64,000 bases of DNA from Dehalococcoidia bacterium. Its GTDB lineage: Bacteria; Chloroflexota; Dehalococcoidia; Tepidiformales; Tepidiformaceae. Positions within the stretch are counted from its first letter, which is position 1; every line of letters begins with the position of its first letter. The stretch is from contig JADZEI010000074.1 in assembly GCA_020850615.1 (NCBI GenBank), forward strand, positions 1 to 64,000, read 5' to 3'. A model generated the notes under the pieces. That model saw only the letters and a program-made list of their open reading frames with translations, did no database searches and was not told the origin of the DNA. Shown piece after piece: positions 53,182-61,204 of this stretch. The translations under genes and the position numbers were made by a program.

Positions 53182-54474
53182 CTACGCGCGCGCTTGCGCC
53201 GGCTGCCCCGCCAGTACTGCCTCGGCGTAGGGCCGCAGCATCTGCATCGGGCTCAGCGGCGCCCCGAGCGACGCGCCCACGCCGCGCAACAGTCCCACCA
53301 CCCGCCCGAGCAGGACCAGGTCGCCCGGGATCGCCTCCACCGGGTTCTGCGCCAGCGCGCTTCGCCGCCGCGTTTCGAACGCCCCGCCGTTCATGTCCCG
53401 CGGCTCGAAGAACAGCCGCATCAGGAGGAGCACGTCCTCCGGGCGGTCGCTCTTCGTGCGCACGCCGAGCTCGGCGAACGCGCGCAGGATCGCCGGCACG
53501 TCGCGCGCCGCCGTTGCCACGACGAGGTGCGCGAACCCGACCCGCACCGCCTCCGGCAGCTCCTTCGTCAGCCCGAAGTCGAGCAGCGCCACCCGCCCGT
53601 CTGGCAACACGAGGATGTTGCCCGGGTGCGGGTCCGCCTGGAACAGCCCGTCGACCAGGATCTGGTGCCCGTAGGCGTCCGCGATGGTCTGCGCCAGCTG
53701 CCCGCCGTCGTTCGTGTGGTGGGCTCGCTGCTCCTCGCCGAGCAGCCGCATCCCGGGCACGAACTCGGTCACCAGCACGCGGCGGCTCACGTAGCCGTCG
53801 ACCACCCGCGGCACGACGATGCGCGGCAGCACCGCCAGGTTCCCCGCCACCCGGCGCGTCATCTCCGCCTCGCGCACGAAGTCCAGCTCCAGCGGCACCT
53901 GGTTGCCGATTTCGTCCACCACCGCGCGGTAGTCGAAGTTCGGTTCGCGCCGCGCGAGCAGCCGCACCGCCGTCTTCAGGTTGCGCACGTCGAGCCGCAC
54001 GAGGCCGCCCACCTCCGGGTACTGCACCTTGACCACGACCTCACGCCCGTCGTGCAGGCGGGCCCGGTGCACCTGCGCCAGCGAGGCGGCGCCGAGAGGC
54101 TCGTTGTCGAAGCGGTCGAACAGCTCCCGCACGGGCCGCCCGAGCTCGTGTTCGATCGCGGCCCGCACCTGCCCCGCGGGCCGCGGCGGCACCCGGTCCT
54201 GCAGCCGCGAAAGCGAGGCCGTGTACGCCGCCGGCACGAGGTCCGACCGCGTGGCGATGAACTGCCCCGTCTTGATGTAGAGGCCCTTCAGGTCCACCGC
54301 GAGGTGGTAGAGCGCCTCCGCGGCGCGCTCGTGCTGGCGTTCCCACGCCAGCTCCCGCGCCGCACCCTCGAGCCCGCGCGCCCGCCGCTGGGTGCGCTTG
54401 TACCCCACGTAGATCGCGGCACCCGTCCGGGCGACCCGCAGAGAGCGGCGGCCGCGCTGCAACAGTTCGTTCAC
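53182..54474 (-). CDS. ABC1/UbiB-family protein kinase-like ATPase
   Basis: About 430 residues of the ABC1/COQ8/UbiB family. The KxGQ motif is YIKTGQFIATR, the Ala-rich loop (PLGAASLAQVHRA) replaces the glycine-rich loop, and QADPHPGNILVLPDG plus LLDFGLTKEL supply catalytic and metal residues. It is linked to quinone or lipid metabolism. It lacks the C-terminal membrane anchor of UbiB. The GTG start lies 6 bases after TACACT, so it is probably leaderless. Confidence 0.9.
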   Translation of the reverse strand: MNELLQRGRRSLRVARTGAAIYVGYKRTQRRARGLEGAARELAWERQHERAAEALYHLAVDLKGLYIKTGQFIATRSDLVPAAYTASLSRLQDRVPPRPAGQVRAAIEHELGRPVRELFDRFDNEPLGAASLAQVHRARLHDGREVVVKVQYPEVGGLVRLDVRNLKTAVRLLARREPNFDYRAVVDEIGNQVPLELDFVREAEMTRRVAGNLAVLPRIVVPRVVDGYVSRRVLVTEFVPGMRLLGEEQRAHHTNDGGQLAQTIADAYGHQILVDGLFQADPHPGNILVLPDGRVALLDFGLTKELPEAVRVGFAHLVVATAARDVPAILRAFAELGVRTKSDRPEDVLLLMRLFFEPRDMNGGAFETRRRSALAQNPVEAIPGDLVLLGRVVGLLRGVGASLGAPLSPMQMLRPYAEAVLAGQPAQARA

Positions 54475-54480
54475 GAGCGA

Positions 54481-54486
54481 AGTGTA
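54481..54486 (-). promoter_or_regulatory. Leaderless-type -10 (TACACT) of the ABC1 gene
   Basis: The hexamer ends 6 bases before the GTG start. Confidence 0.55.
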
Positions 54487-54540
54487 GGGGAGAGTGCGGC
54501 CCATCCGCCGCGGCGCACCCGCGGGAGCGCCGGGAAAGGG

Positions 54541-54570
54541 AAAACCCGCCGGACCAGGGCGGGTTTTCGG
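54541..54570 (-). terminator. Terminator of a candidate small RNA
   Basis: Stem AAAACCCGCC/GGCGGGTTTT with a seven-base loop. On the minus strand it ends in TTTTCCC. It lies upstream of the ABC1 promoter with no gene ending there. Confidence 0.8.
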
Positions 54571-54695
54571 GACACCACACAAAGGTAGGAGCACGAGCCG
54601 CTCACGGAAGATGCACTTGCGCCCCCAGGTGATTTCTTCCGTAAGCGGCTCGGGGCCTCCAGCGCGGGCTGGAGTCGGCGTATTGCCTGCGTGCA
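54541..54695 (-). ncRNA. Candidate structured non-coding RNA
   Basis: Minus-strand sequence between a CATACT (-10 like, 54700-54695) and the terminator above. It has a small hairpin CTCCAG/CTGGAG and a long hairpin of 18 bp with one mismatch (arms CGAGCCGCTTACGGAAGA and TCTTCCGTGAGCGGCTCG) around a 23-base loop, then the terminator. No protein frame or neighbour ends here. I do not recognise the family; 6S-like is one option by size. Confidence 0.45.
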
Positions 54696-54741
54696 GTATG
54701 GCCCGCGCCCCGCAGCCGGTGCGCCCTCGTTTCGCCATGCC

Positions 54742-54760
54742 CCCGTAAAAAGCCCGTAAA
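54742..54760. promoter_or_regulatory. Tandem repeat TTTACGGG with 11-bp period
   Basis: Minus strand TTTACGGGCTTTTTACGGG. The half-sites are 11 bases apart, as at 17000-17016. It lies about 45 bases upstream of the candidate small RNA -10. Confidence 0.35.
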
Positions 54761-54924
54761 CCATGCCAGCCCATATCTGCGCGCGTCGACGCGCGTCGAT
54801 CCGAGCCCGCGCAATCCGAAGCGCGCGCGTAAGCGAGCGCCCGCGCGCCCCCAACACCCCCGCCCCGCACCAGCGCTCGACCGTGCCATTCTCGCGCCCT
54901 CGACCCCTACCACTCCGTCCCGCG

Positions 54925-54930
54925 TATCAT
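54925..54930 (+). promoter_or_regulatory. Leaderless-type -10 (TATCAT)
   Basis: The hexamer ends 6 bases before the ATG at 54937. Confidence 0.5.
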
Positions 54931-54936
54931 CCCCAC

Positions 54937-55254
54937 ATGCACTTCCGCGGCGGCCGCCTCTCCCTCTTCGCCCACGACCCGGCAGCTCGCACCGTCGCCT
55001 TCCGCATCGACGGCGGCGCGTTCAACCTCGGCGACGCCCCGGACGGCTGGGGCCGCGGCGACTTCACCCTCCTCTTCGCCGCCACCTCGGGGTTCGACGG
55101 CGGCACACCCTCCGGGGCAGTCCAGGCGCTCGAAGAGGCACCGGAGCCCGGCGGTGGCGTGACCGTGCGCCTCGAGACCGCCACCGGGACCGTCCGCTGG
55201 ACCAGCTCCCCGGCGCACATCACCTGGTTCGTCCCCCGCTCGGGCGATAGCTGA
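54937..55254 (+). CDS. Hypothetical protein, beta-rich
   Basis: A 105-residue protein with glycine-rich strands (VAFRIDGGAFNLGDAP, WGRGDFTLLFAATS) and a conserved-looking end (TWFVPRSGDS). No family recognised; no signal peptide or membrane helix. A TATCAT hexamer ends 6 bases before the ATG. Confidence 0.6.
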   Translation: MHFRGGRLSLFAHDPAARTVAFRIDGGAFNLGDAPDGWGRGDFTLLFAATSGFDGGTPSGAVQALEEAPEPGGGVTVRLETATGTVRWTSSPAHITWFVPRSGDS

Positions 55255-55309
55255 GCCGTTCGACCGCACAGATGTATAGCGATTGTCGATTTCTCGCGCA
55301 CGTGCTCCA

Positions 55310-55338
55310 TTGAGGAGCCGATAGCGCTGGGCTACAAT
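55310..55338 (+). promoter_or_regulatory. Sigma70-type promoter of ccr
   Basis: TTGAGG at 55310-55315, 17-base spacer, TACAAT at 55333-55338. The start codon is about 40 bases beyond the likely start site. Confidence 0.65.
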
Positions 55339-55386
55339 CGCGAAACATCTTTCTGTGGCGCCCGCTCAGGACGCGCCGGGAGTTCC

Positions 55387-56646
55387 ATGACCAGCACGGC
55401 CACCCCTCCTTCTACCGAGATCAAGGACCTCTACGCGGTCGGGGAGCAGCCTCCGCTCGGCCACGTGCCGGCGCGCATGCACGCCCAGCTCATCCGCCAG
55501 TCGCGCTTCGGCGAGCCCACGAAGGCCTTCGCCGACGAAGTCGTCGGCGTCCCGGACGTCGGGCCCGACGACGTGCTCGTCTACGTCATGGCCGCCGGCG
55601 TGAACTACAACAACGTCTGGGCCGGCCTCGGCATCCCCGTCGATGTCATCGGCGCCCGCCAGAAGGGCGGCGAAAAGGAAGACTTCCACATCGGCGGCTC
55701 CGATGCCTCCGGCATCGTCTACCGCACCGGTTCGAACGTCACCAACGTGAAGGTCGGCGACGAGGTGGTCATCCACTGCGGCACGTGGGACCTCAACGCC
55801 CCCAGCGTGCTCGCCGGCAACGACCCGATGTACGACCCGAGCTACCGGATCTGGGGCTACGAAACGAACTGGGGCTCCTTCGCCCAGTTCACGAAGGTCC
55901 AGGCCCACCAGTGCATGCCCAAGGCCGAACACCTGAACTGGGAAGAAGCGGCCGCGCCCACGCTGGTCGGCGCCACCGCCTACCGCATGCTCTTCGGCTG
56001 GCCCCCGCACAACGTCCGCAAGGACGACGTGGTCCTCGTCTGGGGCGGCGCCGGCGGCCTCGGCTCAATGGCGACCCAGCTCGCCGCCTCCGTCGGTGCG
56101 AAGCCCATCGCCGTCATCTCGAACGACTCCAAGGCAGAATTCTGCACGAAGCTTGGCGCCGTCGGCTGCATCAACCGCAAGCAGTTCAACCACTGGGGCC
56201 GCCTCCCCGACTGGGAGGACAACGACGCGATGAATGGGTTCAACGCCGGCGCTCGCGCCTTCGGTAAGGCGATCTGGGACATCCTCGGCGAGCGCCGCAG
56301 CCCGCGCATCGTCTTCGAACACCCCGGCCAGGACACCATCCCGACATCCATCTTCGTGGTCGAAACCGGCGGCATGGTGGTCGTCTGCGCGGGCACCACG
56401 GGCTACAACGCCGACGTCGACCTGCGCTACCTCTGGATGCGCCAGAAGCGGCTCCAGGGCTCGCACTTCGCCAACGACGAGCAGTCCTACGCCTTCAACG
56501 ACCTCGTCCGCGCGAAGAAGATCGACCCCTGCCTGTCGCGCGTCTTCCGCTTCGAAGATACGGGCGCCTGCCACCAGCTCATGTACGAAAACCGCCACCC
56601 GGACGGCAACATGGCCATCCTCGTCGGCGCCCAGCCGCCCGCATAA
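55387..56646 (+). CDS. ccr: Crotonyl-CoA carboxylase/reductase
   Basis: A 419-residue zinc-independent medium-chain reductase that reduces crotonyl-CoA with NADPH and adds CO2 to give ethylmalonyl-CoA. Seen are VNYNNVWA (Asn76 area), [10 protein letters not shown] (Glu159), the NADP loop [15 protein letters not shown] and GSHFAND (His360), at the places described as the CO2-binding set in the Kitasatospora enzyme, with Tyr158 in place of Phe. No mutase or other ethylmalonyl pathway gene is nearby. A sigma70-like promoter and a strong terminator flank it. Related acrylyl-CoA reductases are less likely. Confidence 0.9.
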   Translation: MTSTATPPSTEIKDLYAVGEQPPLGHVPARMHAQLIRQSRFGEPTKAFADEVVGVPDVGPDDVLVYVMAAGVNYNNVWAGLGIPVDVIGARQKGGEKEDFHIGGSDASGIVYRTGSNVTNVKVGDEVVIHCGTWDLNAPSVLAGNDPMYDPSYRIWGYETNWGSFAQFTKVQAHQCMPKAEHLNWEEAAAPTLVGATAYRMLFGWPPHNVRKDDVVLVWGGAGGLGSMATQLAASVGAKPIAVISNDSKAEFCTKLGAVGCINRKQFNHWGRLPDWEDNDAMNGFNAGARAFGKAIWDILGERRSPRIVFEHPGQDTIPTSIFVVETGGMVVVCAGTTGYNADVDLRYLWMRQKRLQGSHFANDEQSYAFNDLVRAKKIDPCLSRVFRFEDTGACHQLMYENRHPDGNMAILVGAQPPA

Positions 56647-56671
56647 TCCCGCGCACCACGGCGCGCCACGA

Positions 56672-56702
56672 ACGGCCGATCCGCCCGGATCGGCCGTTTT
56701 TC
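56672..56702 (+). terminator. Terminator after ccr
   Basis: Eleven-bp stem ACGGCCGATCC/GGATCGGCCGT with a GCCC loop, then TTTTTCG. Confidence 0.9.
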
Positions 56703-56740
56703 GTGCACCGTCCGGCGGTCTGCCGCCCGCCGCGGAAGCG

Positions 56741-56746
56741 TATGCT
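56741..56746 (+). promoter_or_regulatory. Leaderless-type -10 (TATGCT)
   Basis: The hexamer ends 6 bases before the ATG at 56753. Confidence 0.5.
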
Positions 56747-56752
56747 CGCGAT

Positions 56753-56941
56753 ATGGATACCGAAGAGACGGACGGGACGCCCACCGAACAGAAGCGCTTC
56801 CGCTGGCCCTGGCAACGGCGACGGCACCACCCGCCGCGCCTCGACTTCCCGGACGCCCACCTTCACGAGGAGGGCGAGCGCACGACGGAGCCCGAGATCT
56901 ACCGCCACCCGCCCGACACCCCGCCCCGCGTCGACGGCTGA
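56753..56941 (+). CDS. Small basic protein, FRWPW type, paralogue 1
   Basis: Sixty-two residues, charged and proline-rich, with KRFRWPWQRRR near the start, then FPDAHLHE and EIYRHPPDTP. It shares KRFRWPW, LDxPDAH and YxHPP with the next gene. No fold is obvious and no family recognised. A TATGCT hexamer ends 6 bases before the ATG. A peptide this short and basic could bind RNA or membranes; this is only a guess. Confidence 0.6.
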   Translation: MDTEETDGTPTEQKRFRWPWQRRRHHPPRLDFPDAHLHEEGERTTEPEIYRHPPDTPPRVDG

Positions 56942-56974
56942 GCACTCCCGGCATCGCGCTGAGCGCCCACGATG

Positions 56975-57048
56975 CATCAGTGGCGCGACCGGCCGAGGGA
57001 GCGCTCCGCCGCGCCCCTGGCACCCCGCCCCGCGCCAGCGCGCGACAA
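56975..57048. repeat. GC-rich dispersed repeat
   Basis: CATCAGTGGCGCGACC followed by AGGGAGCGCTCCGCCGCGCCC and CGCCCCGCGCCAGC. It matches the copies at 172-247 and, in part, 90-144 near the window start. Confidence 0.65.
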
Positions 57049-57116
57049 TTGGAGCCGTGCCCCGTTAGGAAGCGGGCGAGCGCGCCCCTGCTACCCCCGC
57101 CGGCATCGCGCTGAGG

Positions 57117-57122
57117 TATCAT
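57117..57122 (+). promoter_or_regulatory. Leaderless-type -10 (TATCAT)
   Basis: The hexamer ends 6 bases before the ATG at 57129. Confidence 0.55.
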
Positions 57123-57128
57123 GGACGC

Positions 57129-57323
57129 ATGGCGGACGAACCCGATCCCACCGCTCCCGAGCCGCGTAGGAAACGCTTCCGCTGGCCCTGGCGGCGGCGC
57201 GAAAAACGCCTCGACCACCCGGACGCCCATCGCGCCCGGCGCCCCTGGTTCGGCACCCCGCAGGGCACGTTCGACCCCCGCTCTTACCAGCACCCCCCGG
57301 GTTCCGGCAGCCCCTGGAGCTGA
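57129..57323 (+). CDS. Small basic protein, FRWPW type, paralogue 2
   Basis: Sixty-four residues: acidic start, then KRFRWPWRRREKR, LDHPDAH and a polar end with SYQHPPGSGS. Paralogue of the 56753 gene (shared KRFRWPW, LDxPDAH, YxHPP). Own TATCAT hexamer 6 bases upstream. Between the two lies a dispersed GC-rich repeat. Confidence 0.6.
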   Translation: MADEPDPTAPEPRRKRFRWPWRRREKRLDHPDAHRARRPWFGTPQGTFDPRSYQHPPGSGSPWS

Positions 57324-57384
57324 CGGCCGAGCCCGCCGCGTACACGGTTCGGTTCGGCCTACGAATCCCAATCCACTGCATCGA

Positions 57385-57765
57385 GCCACGCCAGCGCACA
57401 CCATGGCCACGACCGGGTGTAGCCGGCGCCCCTTGTGGGCGCGAGCGTCAGCCCAACGGATGCCGCATCAAAGGCACCGCGCCAACCCTGCAACACCGCC
57501 GCCGCGTAGCCAGCGCGCACCATCGCTACGACCGGGTGTAGCCGGCACCCCTTGTGGGCGCGAGCGTCAGCCCAACGGATGCCACATCGAAGGCACCGCC
57601 CCAACCCACCGAGACCGCCGCCGCGTAGCCAGCGCCCACCATCGCCACGACCTGGTGTCGCCGGCGCCCCTTGTGGGCGCGAGCACCAGCCCAACGGATG
57701 CCACCCCAACAGGGCCGCCCCCAGCTACCAGTTCCGCGCCAGCGTTCGGTTTGTGGGCGCGAGCG
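57385..57765. repeat. Tandem array of about 119-bp units with a hairpin core
   Basis: Three imperfect units with a 119-base period: GACCGGGTGT at 57411 and 57530, GACCTGGTGT at 57649. Each holds a GGCGCCCCTTGTGGGCGCGAG hairpin and CCCAACGGATGCC. A partial fourth (TTGTGGGCGCGAGCGTC) touches the SRAP gene end. The 445-base spacer has no supported gene. Confidence 0.8.
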
Positions 57766-57768
57766 TCC

Positions 57769-58464
57769 CTAAAACAGCGCCGCCTGCTCCGCCTCCCGCT
57801 CCAGCAGGCTCGCGTCGTCCCGCGCCACGTCGTTCACCCGCAGCGACACCGGCCGCACCCCCAGCACATCGTCGCCCGCCGGCCGGATGAGCTCGGCCGC
57901 GCGTCCCGGTGCGTTCCCCGGGAAGATCCACTCCTCCGCGTCCCGCTCCTCCAGGATCACCGGCATCCGGTCGTGCAGCCGCCCCACCGTGCCGTTCGCG
58001 CTGGTCGTGACGATGGTGAACGTCCACTGGCGCTGCCCGGGCCGCGGGCTCCACGCCTCGTACAGCCCCGCCAGCCAGAGCATCCCGCCGTCCTTGCGGT
58101 GGAACCAGAACGGCCGCTTCTCGCCTCGCCCGAGCGTCTGCCACTCATAGAACCCGTCCGCCGGGACGAGGCAGCGCCGCCCCTGTTCCCACGCCTCCCG
58201 GAACGCCGTCCGCTCGCCCAGCGTTTCGCCGCGTGCGTTGATCGTCCGGGCGGCGCCGCCCGCGTCGCTCGCCCAGCTGTTCACCAGCCCCCATGCCGCC
58301 TGGAGCACCTCCCGCTCTTCGCGCACCATCCGGACGATCGGGTGCATCTGCGTCGGGGCGACGTTGTACCGCGGCGACCAGCCCAGCACGCCCTCTTCCG
58401 GCACGCCCAGCGCCAGCGAGAGGAGCCGGGCGTCCCGGTGGGTCAGGGTGAACCGGCCGCACAT
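57769..58464 (-). CDS. SRAP/HMCES (YedK) abasic-site protein
   Basis: A 231-residue SOS response-associated peptidase family protein. Cys2 (MCGRF), the Asn in PRYNVAPTQ, the Glu in GFYEW and the His in RLHDRMPVIL are all present, the set that crosslinks to abasic sites in single-stranded DNA. Full length. A TAGCGT hexamer ends 6 bases before the ATG and overlaps the upstream stop. It may also be read from the amidohydrolase operon. Confidence 0.93.
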   Translation of the reverse strand: MCGRFTLTHRDARLLSLALGVPEEGVLGWSPRYNVAPTQMHPIVRMVREEREVLQAAWGLVNSWASDAGGAARTINARGETLGERTAFREAWEQGRRCLVPADGFYEWQTLGRGEKRPFWFHRKDGGMLWLAGLYEAWSPRPGQRQWTFTIVTTSANGTVGRLHDRMPVILEERDAEEWIFPGNAPGRAAELIRPAGDDVLGVRPVSLRVNDVARDDASLLEREAEQAALF

Positions 58465-58470
58465 CGGCCG

Positions 58471-58476
58471 ACGCTA
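58471..58476 (-). promoter_or_regulatory. Possible leaderless-type -10 (TAGCGT) of the SRAP gene
   Basis: The hexamer ends 6 bases before the ATG but also contains the upstream stop codon TAG, so it may be chance. Confidence 0.35.
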
Positions 58477-59229
58477 TTCGCCGCTGTCGTCGTCGTCGTG
58501 GTCGTGCCCACCCTGGCTCACCGACGGCACGATCGCGAGCTCGCGGCCCTCGGCGCGTCCCTTCTTTGGCGCCGGCACCGCCCGCAGGTTCTTGTCGAGC
58601 GCCTCGATCGCGCTCGCCGCCGAGCCGGCCGGCAGCAGCGCCACACCCACCCCGGAGTCGCGCAGCACCCGCAGCTCGCTCACGCTCGCCTCGCCCGTGA
58701 CGCTCACGATGAGCGGCGTGCCCGCGAACGACGCCAGCCGCACGAGCCCGAGTTGCTGTGCGAGCGTCATTGCGCCCGCCGCACGCTCGACCAGCAGCCC
58801 GTCGAGCCCCAGCGGCGCGAGCGCGCGGAGCGTGTTGTCCTCCATCGCCTCGCTCGCGACGATGACCTGGCCCATCGCCTCCGTGTCCACCGCCGCCGAG
58901 GCCGTGCCTTCGAGCGTGCTCACCACGAAGTCGCAGCCGGCTTCGCGCAGCGCCGCCGCGCCCGCCTCGTCGAGGCTCGCGAGCTGCACGCCGAGCGCGA
59001 GCTCCTTGCGGGCGGCCTTCTTCACGGCCGCCGCCGCGCCCGCCGCGTCCGCCGCCTGGAGGATGACGACATCGGCGCCGGCATCGGCCGCTGCCGTCGC
59101 GGCCGCGGCATCCGCCGCCACCACGCCGAGCAACACCGCCCGCGGCTGTTCGCGCACCTTCGGCCCGAACCCGAGGGCGGGCCCTTCCCGGCGCTGGATC
59201 TTCTGGATCTTCTTCTGGAGCTGGCTCAT
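58474..59229 (-). CDS. TIM-barrel-like protein of unknown function
   Basis: A 251-residue protein. Repeating beta-alpha units such as DAGADVVILQAADA, AGCDFVVSTLEG and VGVALLPAGS suggest a TIM barrel. N-terminal QLQKKIQKIQRREG is a charged helix, and the tail GGHDHDDDDSGE is rich in His and Asp and could bind metal. No clear catalytic motif. The ATG overlaps the amidohydrolase stop as ATGA. Function unknown. Confidence 0.65.
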   Translation of the reverse strand: MSQLQKKIQKIQRREGPALGFGPKVREQPRAVLLGVVAADAAAATAAADAGADVVILQAADAAGAAAAVKKAARKELALGVQLASLDEAGAAALREAGCDFVVSTLEGTASAAVDTEAMGQVIVASEAMEDNTLRALAPLGLDGLLVERAAGAMTLAQQLGLVRLASFAGTPLIVSVTGEASVSELRVLRDSGVGVALLPAGSAASAIEALDKNLRAVPAPKKGRAEGRELAIVPSVSQGGHDHDDDDSGE

Positions 59230-60476
59230 GTCGTTCCTCCGCTGGCTGTACCGGCAATCTCCAGGCGGACGTCCCGCCCGGCCTTGATGACGCCGGCGAT
59301 GCATGACTGGTCGGTCAGGATGGAGATATCCGCGAGCGGGTCGCCCCGCAGGATGACGATGTCGGCGGCCTTACCGGCTTCCAGCCGGCCCGCCTCGATG
59401 TTGAGAAGATCGGCCGCCCACGCCGTCGCCGCAAGCAGCGCGCCCGCGTTCGAAAGCCCCTGCTCGGCGATCCGCACGATCTCCTGCGCGTTTTCGCCCG
59501 GCCGGCTGAGCGGTGTGCCCTGGTCGGTGCCCATCGCGACGCGGACACCTCCGGCCACGGCGGCTTTGAAGCTCGCGAAATGGTCTTCGAGCACCTGGTG
59601 CGCCTTGTCGACCATGAACGGCGGGATCCCGGCTTCGAGCCCACCGTGGGCGATGTGGTACGGCGCCGTCAGCGTCGCGACCAGGTAGGTGCCACGCTCG
59701 GCCATCAGTTCGATCGCCTCGCCGTCCAGCCAGACGCCGTGCTCGATCGAATCCACTCCCGCGCGGACCGCGTTCTTGATCCCCTCGGTCGATTGCGCGT
59801 GCGCGCCCACGACGCGGAACGCCTTGTGCGCCTCCTCGACGCCCGCGCGCAGCTCCTCTTCCGTCAGCGACGGCGAGCGCGGGTCCACGCCGGGCGTCAT
59901 CACGCCGCCGCTGGCGAAGAGCTTGACCGTCGTGGCGCCGGCCCTGAGCTGTTCCCGCACCGCCTTGCGCACCTCGTCCGGGCCGTCCGCCTCGCGCGCG
60001 ATGAAGCCGTGCCCGTGGCCGCCGGTCATCGTCACGCCGAGCCCGGCCGCCAGCACCCGCGGCCCCTCGACCAGCCCCTCGTCGATGGCGCGCGCCAGGT
60101 CCACGTTCAGGCGGTCGGCCGCGCCGAGGTCCCGCACCGTGGTGAACCCGGCGTGGAGCGTGCGGCGGGCGTACTCGCCCGCGCGCCAGGCCCGCAGCGG
60201 CAGCGGCTCCCGCGCGGCGTAGTTCATCGCGCCCGGCTCGCCCGAGCTGGTGATATGCACGTGGCAGTCGATCAGCCCCGGGATGGCGTAGAGCCCCCCG
60301 CAGTCGACCACCCGCGCGCCCGGCGCGTCGATGTCCTCGCCCACGCGCGCAACCCGCCCGCCTTCGAGCAGGATGTCCCGCCCGGGCACGAACGTCCGCG
60401 TCGCGGCGTCGAAGACAAACGCCCTGCGCAGGAGGGTCGGCTGTGCATCAGCGGGCTCGGACCGGGGGGCTGTCAC
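59226..60476 (-). CDS. Amidohydrolase, imidazolonepropionase/prolidase-like
   Basis: About 416 residues of the metal-dependent amidohydrolase superfamily. The metal site is seen in DCHVHITSS, the Lys in TVKLFASGG, VVGAHAQS, SIEHGVW and GTDQGTP. Close relatives act on dipeptides or lactams (Xaa-Pro or acyl-amino type). The GTG at 60476 is preferred because a GACAAT hexamer ends 7 bases upstream; an ATG at 60485 lies inside it. It overlaps the TIM-barrel gene by ATGA. Confidence 0.85.
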   Translation of the reverse strand: MTAPRSEPADAQPTLLRRAFVFDAATRTFVPGRDILLEGGRVARVGEDIDAPGARVVDCGGLYAIPGLIDCHVHITSSGEPGAMNYAAREPLPLRAWRAGEYARRTLHAGFTTVRDLGAADRLNVDLARAIDEGLVEGPRVLAAGLGVTMTGGHGHGFIAREADGPDEVRKAVREQLRAGATTVKLFASGGVMTPGVDPRSPSLTEEELRAGVEEAHKAFRVVGAHAQSTEGIKNAVRAGVDSIEHGVWLDGEAIELMAERGTYLVATLTAPYHIAHGGLEAGIPPFMVDKAHQVLEDHFASFKAAVAGGVRVAMGTDQGTPLSRPGENAQEIVRIAEQGLSNAGALLAATAWAADLLNIEAGRLEAGKAADIVILRGDPLADISILTDQSCIAGVIKAGRDVRLEIAGTASGGTT

Positions 60477-60483
60477 TGGAAGC

Positions 60484-60489
60484 ATTGTC
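60484..60489 (-). promoter_or_regulatory. Leaderless-type -10 (GACAAT) of the amidohydrolase
   Basis: The hexamer ends 7 bases before the GTG start at 60476. Confidence 0.4.
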
Positions 60490-60565
60490 GCGGCCCGCGC
60501 GCCGCCACGGCAACCACACGAGCAATCCCGGTACGGCGTAGCATGCGCGGCCGGAGGGATTCGCC

Positions 60566-61159
60566 ATGCATATCCGCGCCCGCCTCGTCATCGACGAGCT
60601 CGCACGCCACCGCGCCCAGTTCGAACACCTCTGCCACTCCCTGACCGCGGAGGAGCTCGCCACGCCCGTCCCCGGTTCGCACTGGACGGTCAAGGACTAC
60701 GTCACCCACCTCTGCACGATCGACGCGCTCATCGCCGCGGGCTTCTCGCCGACCGTCGGGCTGGCCGCGCCCGCGCCGGTGCCGCCGCTGCCCTCGCCGT
60801 TCGATATCGACGAGTGGAACGACCACGCCGTCCTCCCCCGGCGCGATTCCACGATCGATGAGCTCCTCGCCGAGTCCCGTATCCACCGCGCCAACATGGT
60901 CGCCGCCATCGAGCGCATGGAAGACGAGCACCTCGACCGCGTCATCCCCTACGGCGGCGACCGGCGCGCGCTGAACCTGCCGCCGAGCATGGTCCGCTTC
61001 GGCGGCCTGCTCTGGGGCATCGCCATCCACGAACCGACCCACACCCGCGACATGCTCCGCGCCCTGCCCCACCGCGCCGACGAGAGCTGGCTGCAGGAAT
61101 GGCTCGGCAGCGTGAACGATTCGCTCATCCCCCAGGGCGTCCGCGAGCAGCGCGTTTAG
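60566..61159 (+). CDS. DinB-like/maleylpyruvate isomerase-type four-helix protein
   Basis: A 197-residue member of the DinB/MDMPI superfamily. Typical are the N-terminal helix (HRAQFEHLCHSLTAEELATPVPG) and SHWTVKDYVTHLCTID, and the final HEPTHTRDML helix. The three metal-ligand histidines are plausible (THL, IAIHEP, THT). Such proteins bind a metal and may use a small thiol. GGAGGG precedes the ATG. Function open. Confidence 0.82.
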   Translation: MHIRARLVIDELARHRAQFEHLCHSLTAEELATPVPGSHWTVKDYVTHLCTIDALIAAGFSPTVGLAAPAPVPPLPSPFDIDEWNDHAVLPRRDSTIDELLAESRIHRANMVAAIERMEDEHLDRVIPYGGDRRALNLPPSMVRFGGLLWGIAIHEPTHTRDMLRALPHRADESWLQEWLGSVNDSLIPQGVREQRV

Positions 61160-61204
61160 ACACCGCGGGCTACGCTGGGATCCGAAACCGAACCAGGAGA
61201 CACC

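Noticed and set aside
57385-57765. CRISPR array
   Set aside because: Only three imperfect units of about 119 bases with no short repeat and unique spacers, and no cas genes.
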